Source of the DNA: Polaromonas sp.
Lineage (GTDB): Bacteria; Pseudomonadota; Gammaproteobacteria; Burkholderiales; Burkholderiaceae_C
Direction of reading: 5' to 3'
NCBI RefSeq assembly: GCF_012927485.1
Contig: NZ_JABBPC010000012.1
Location: 62,001-126,000 of the forward strand
Length of the DNA: 64,000 bases
Positions 63,669-64,000 of the stretch are shown piece by piece. Each line of letters begins with the position of its first letter. Within the stretch, counting starts at the first letter, position 1. Below the pieces are notes generated by a model. It worked only from the letters and a program-made list of their open reading frames with translations, did not search any database and had not been told where the DNA came from. A program made the translations under genes and the position numbers.

Positions 63669-64000
63669 TTATTTCTTCAAAGCAGCAGCGGCCTTACGCG
63701 GACCCTTGCGAGTACGAGCGTTCGTCCGAGTGCGCTGGCCGCGCATCGGCAACCCACGACGATGACGGAAACCCCGATAGCAGCCGATATCCATCAAGCG
63801 TTTGATATTCATCGTGGTCTCACGACGCAAATCACCTTCGATGGTGAAGAGCGCAATCTGATCCCGGATTTTTTCTAAGTCACCATCAGTCAAATCTTTG
63901 ATTTTTTTTGCATAAGCAATATCACACGCATCGCAAATTTTTCGTGCGCGCGTGCGACCTATGCCAAAGATTGCAGTCAAGCCGATTTCGGCGTGTTTCT
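63669..64000 (-). CDS. rpsM: 30S ribosomal protein S13 (N-terminus beyond window)
   Basis: The C-terminal ~109 residues are present. The frame continues to the right edge ([15 protein letters not shown]), so the first ~12 residues lie outside. [28 protein letters not shown] is the diagnostic C-terminal region (quoted positions ~85-112). Starts the visible part of the alpha operon, 13 bases before rpsK. Confidence 0.98.
   Translation of the reverse strand, partial: KHAEIGLTAIFGIGRTRARKICDACDIAYAKKIKDLTDGDLEKIRDQIALFTIEGDLRRETTMNIKRLMDIGCYRGFRHRRGLPMRGQRTRTNARTRKGPRKAAAALKK

Overview
The window looks like the chromosome of a betaproteobacterium, probably order Burkholderiales and perhaps Oxalobacteraceae-like. 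The evidence is the alpha ribosomal operon at the right end (rpsM-rpsK-rpsD-rpoA-rplQ, whose proteins read like Burkholderiales orthologues), an initiator tRNA behind it, and an Eps-type exopolysaccharide (EPS) locus of the kind described in methylotrophic and other betaproteobacteria. Family assignments are made by eye from translated sequence; no database search was run. Nothing indicates a plasmid, prophage or CRISPR array.

Layout. (1) 1-11206, minus strand: three secreted multicopper-oxidase-like genes in one operon. Two are about 520-550 residues and carry complementary copper motifs. The third is at least 2654 residues, runs off the left edge, and joins a cupredoxin head to Ig-like, SdrD-B-like, IPT-like and parallel beta-helix regions. 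(2) 11840-13084: a nitronate-monooxygenase-like flavoprotein. (3) 13544-23190, minus strand: a long catabolic operon with a branched-chain-type (Liv) ABC importer, two amidase-signature hydrolases, an AllA-like ureidoglycolate lyase and an MlrC-like M81 peptidase. A divergent FadR-type GntR regulator (23320-23994) faces a perfect 17-bp palindrome. (4) 24450-45202: EPS biosynthesis in two convergent arms. The plus-strand arm holds galE, a flippase, a polymerase, glycosyltransferases, an O-acyltransferase, a GMC oxidoreductase, an epimerase and an acetyltransferase. The minus-strand arm holds epsA, epsB, epsL, epsE, epsF, epsG and wecG. The arms meet at about 37331/37384. (5) 45811-57937: carbohydrate-active enzymes (GH5, GH2, polysaccharide deacetylase) surround an amino-acid:carrier-protein ligase system made of ligase, carrier protein, AcpS-type transferase, acyl-CoA-dehydrogenase-like flavoprotein, DUF1839 protein and a tandem alpha/beta hydrolase. 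(6) 58126-60401: a secreted carboxymuconolactone-decarboxylase-like protein, a decayed IS6 transposase and a 3-hydroxyisobutyrate-dehydrogenase-like enzyme. (7) 60780-64000: tRNA-fMet and the alpha operon.

How it fits together. Regions 4 and 5 appear to form one envelope-polysaccharide island. EpsB would start the lipid-linked repeat unit, the glycosyltransferases extend it, the flippase and polymerase export and polymerise it, EpsE/F/G form the export and length-control machine, and EpsL may be the outer-membrane channel. The hydrolases and deacetylase would trim or modify the product. The most unusual part is 48238-56597. There an amino acid could be activated by a tRNA-synthetase-like ligase, loaded on a dedicated carrier protein, oxidised by a flavoprotein, and moved to an unknown acceptor, for which the adjacent polysaccharide is the obvious candidate (inference). 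Region 1 may be an extracellular metal- or phenol-oxidising system in which the trinuclear copper site is assembled from two polypeptides (also inference).
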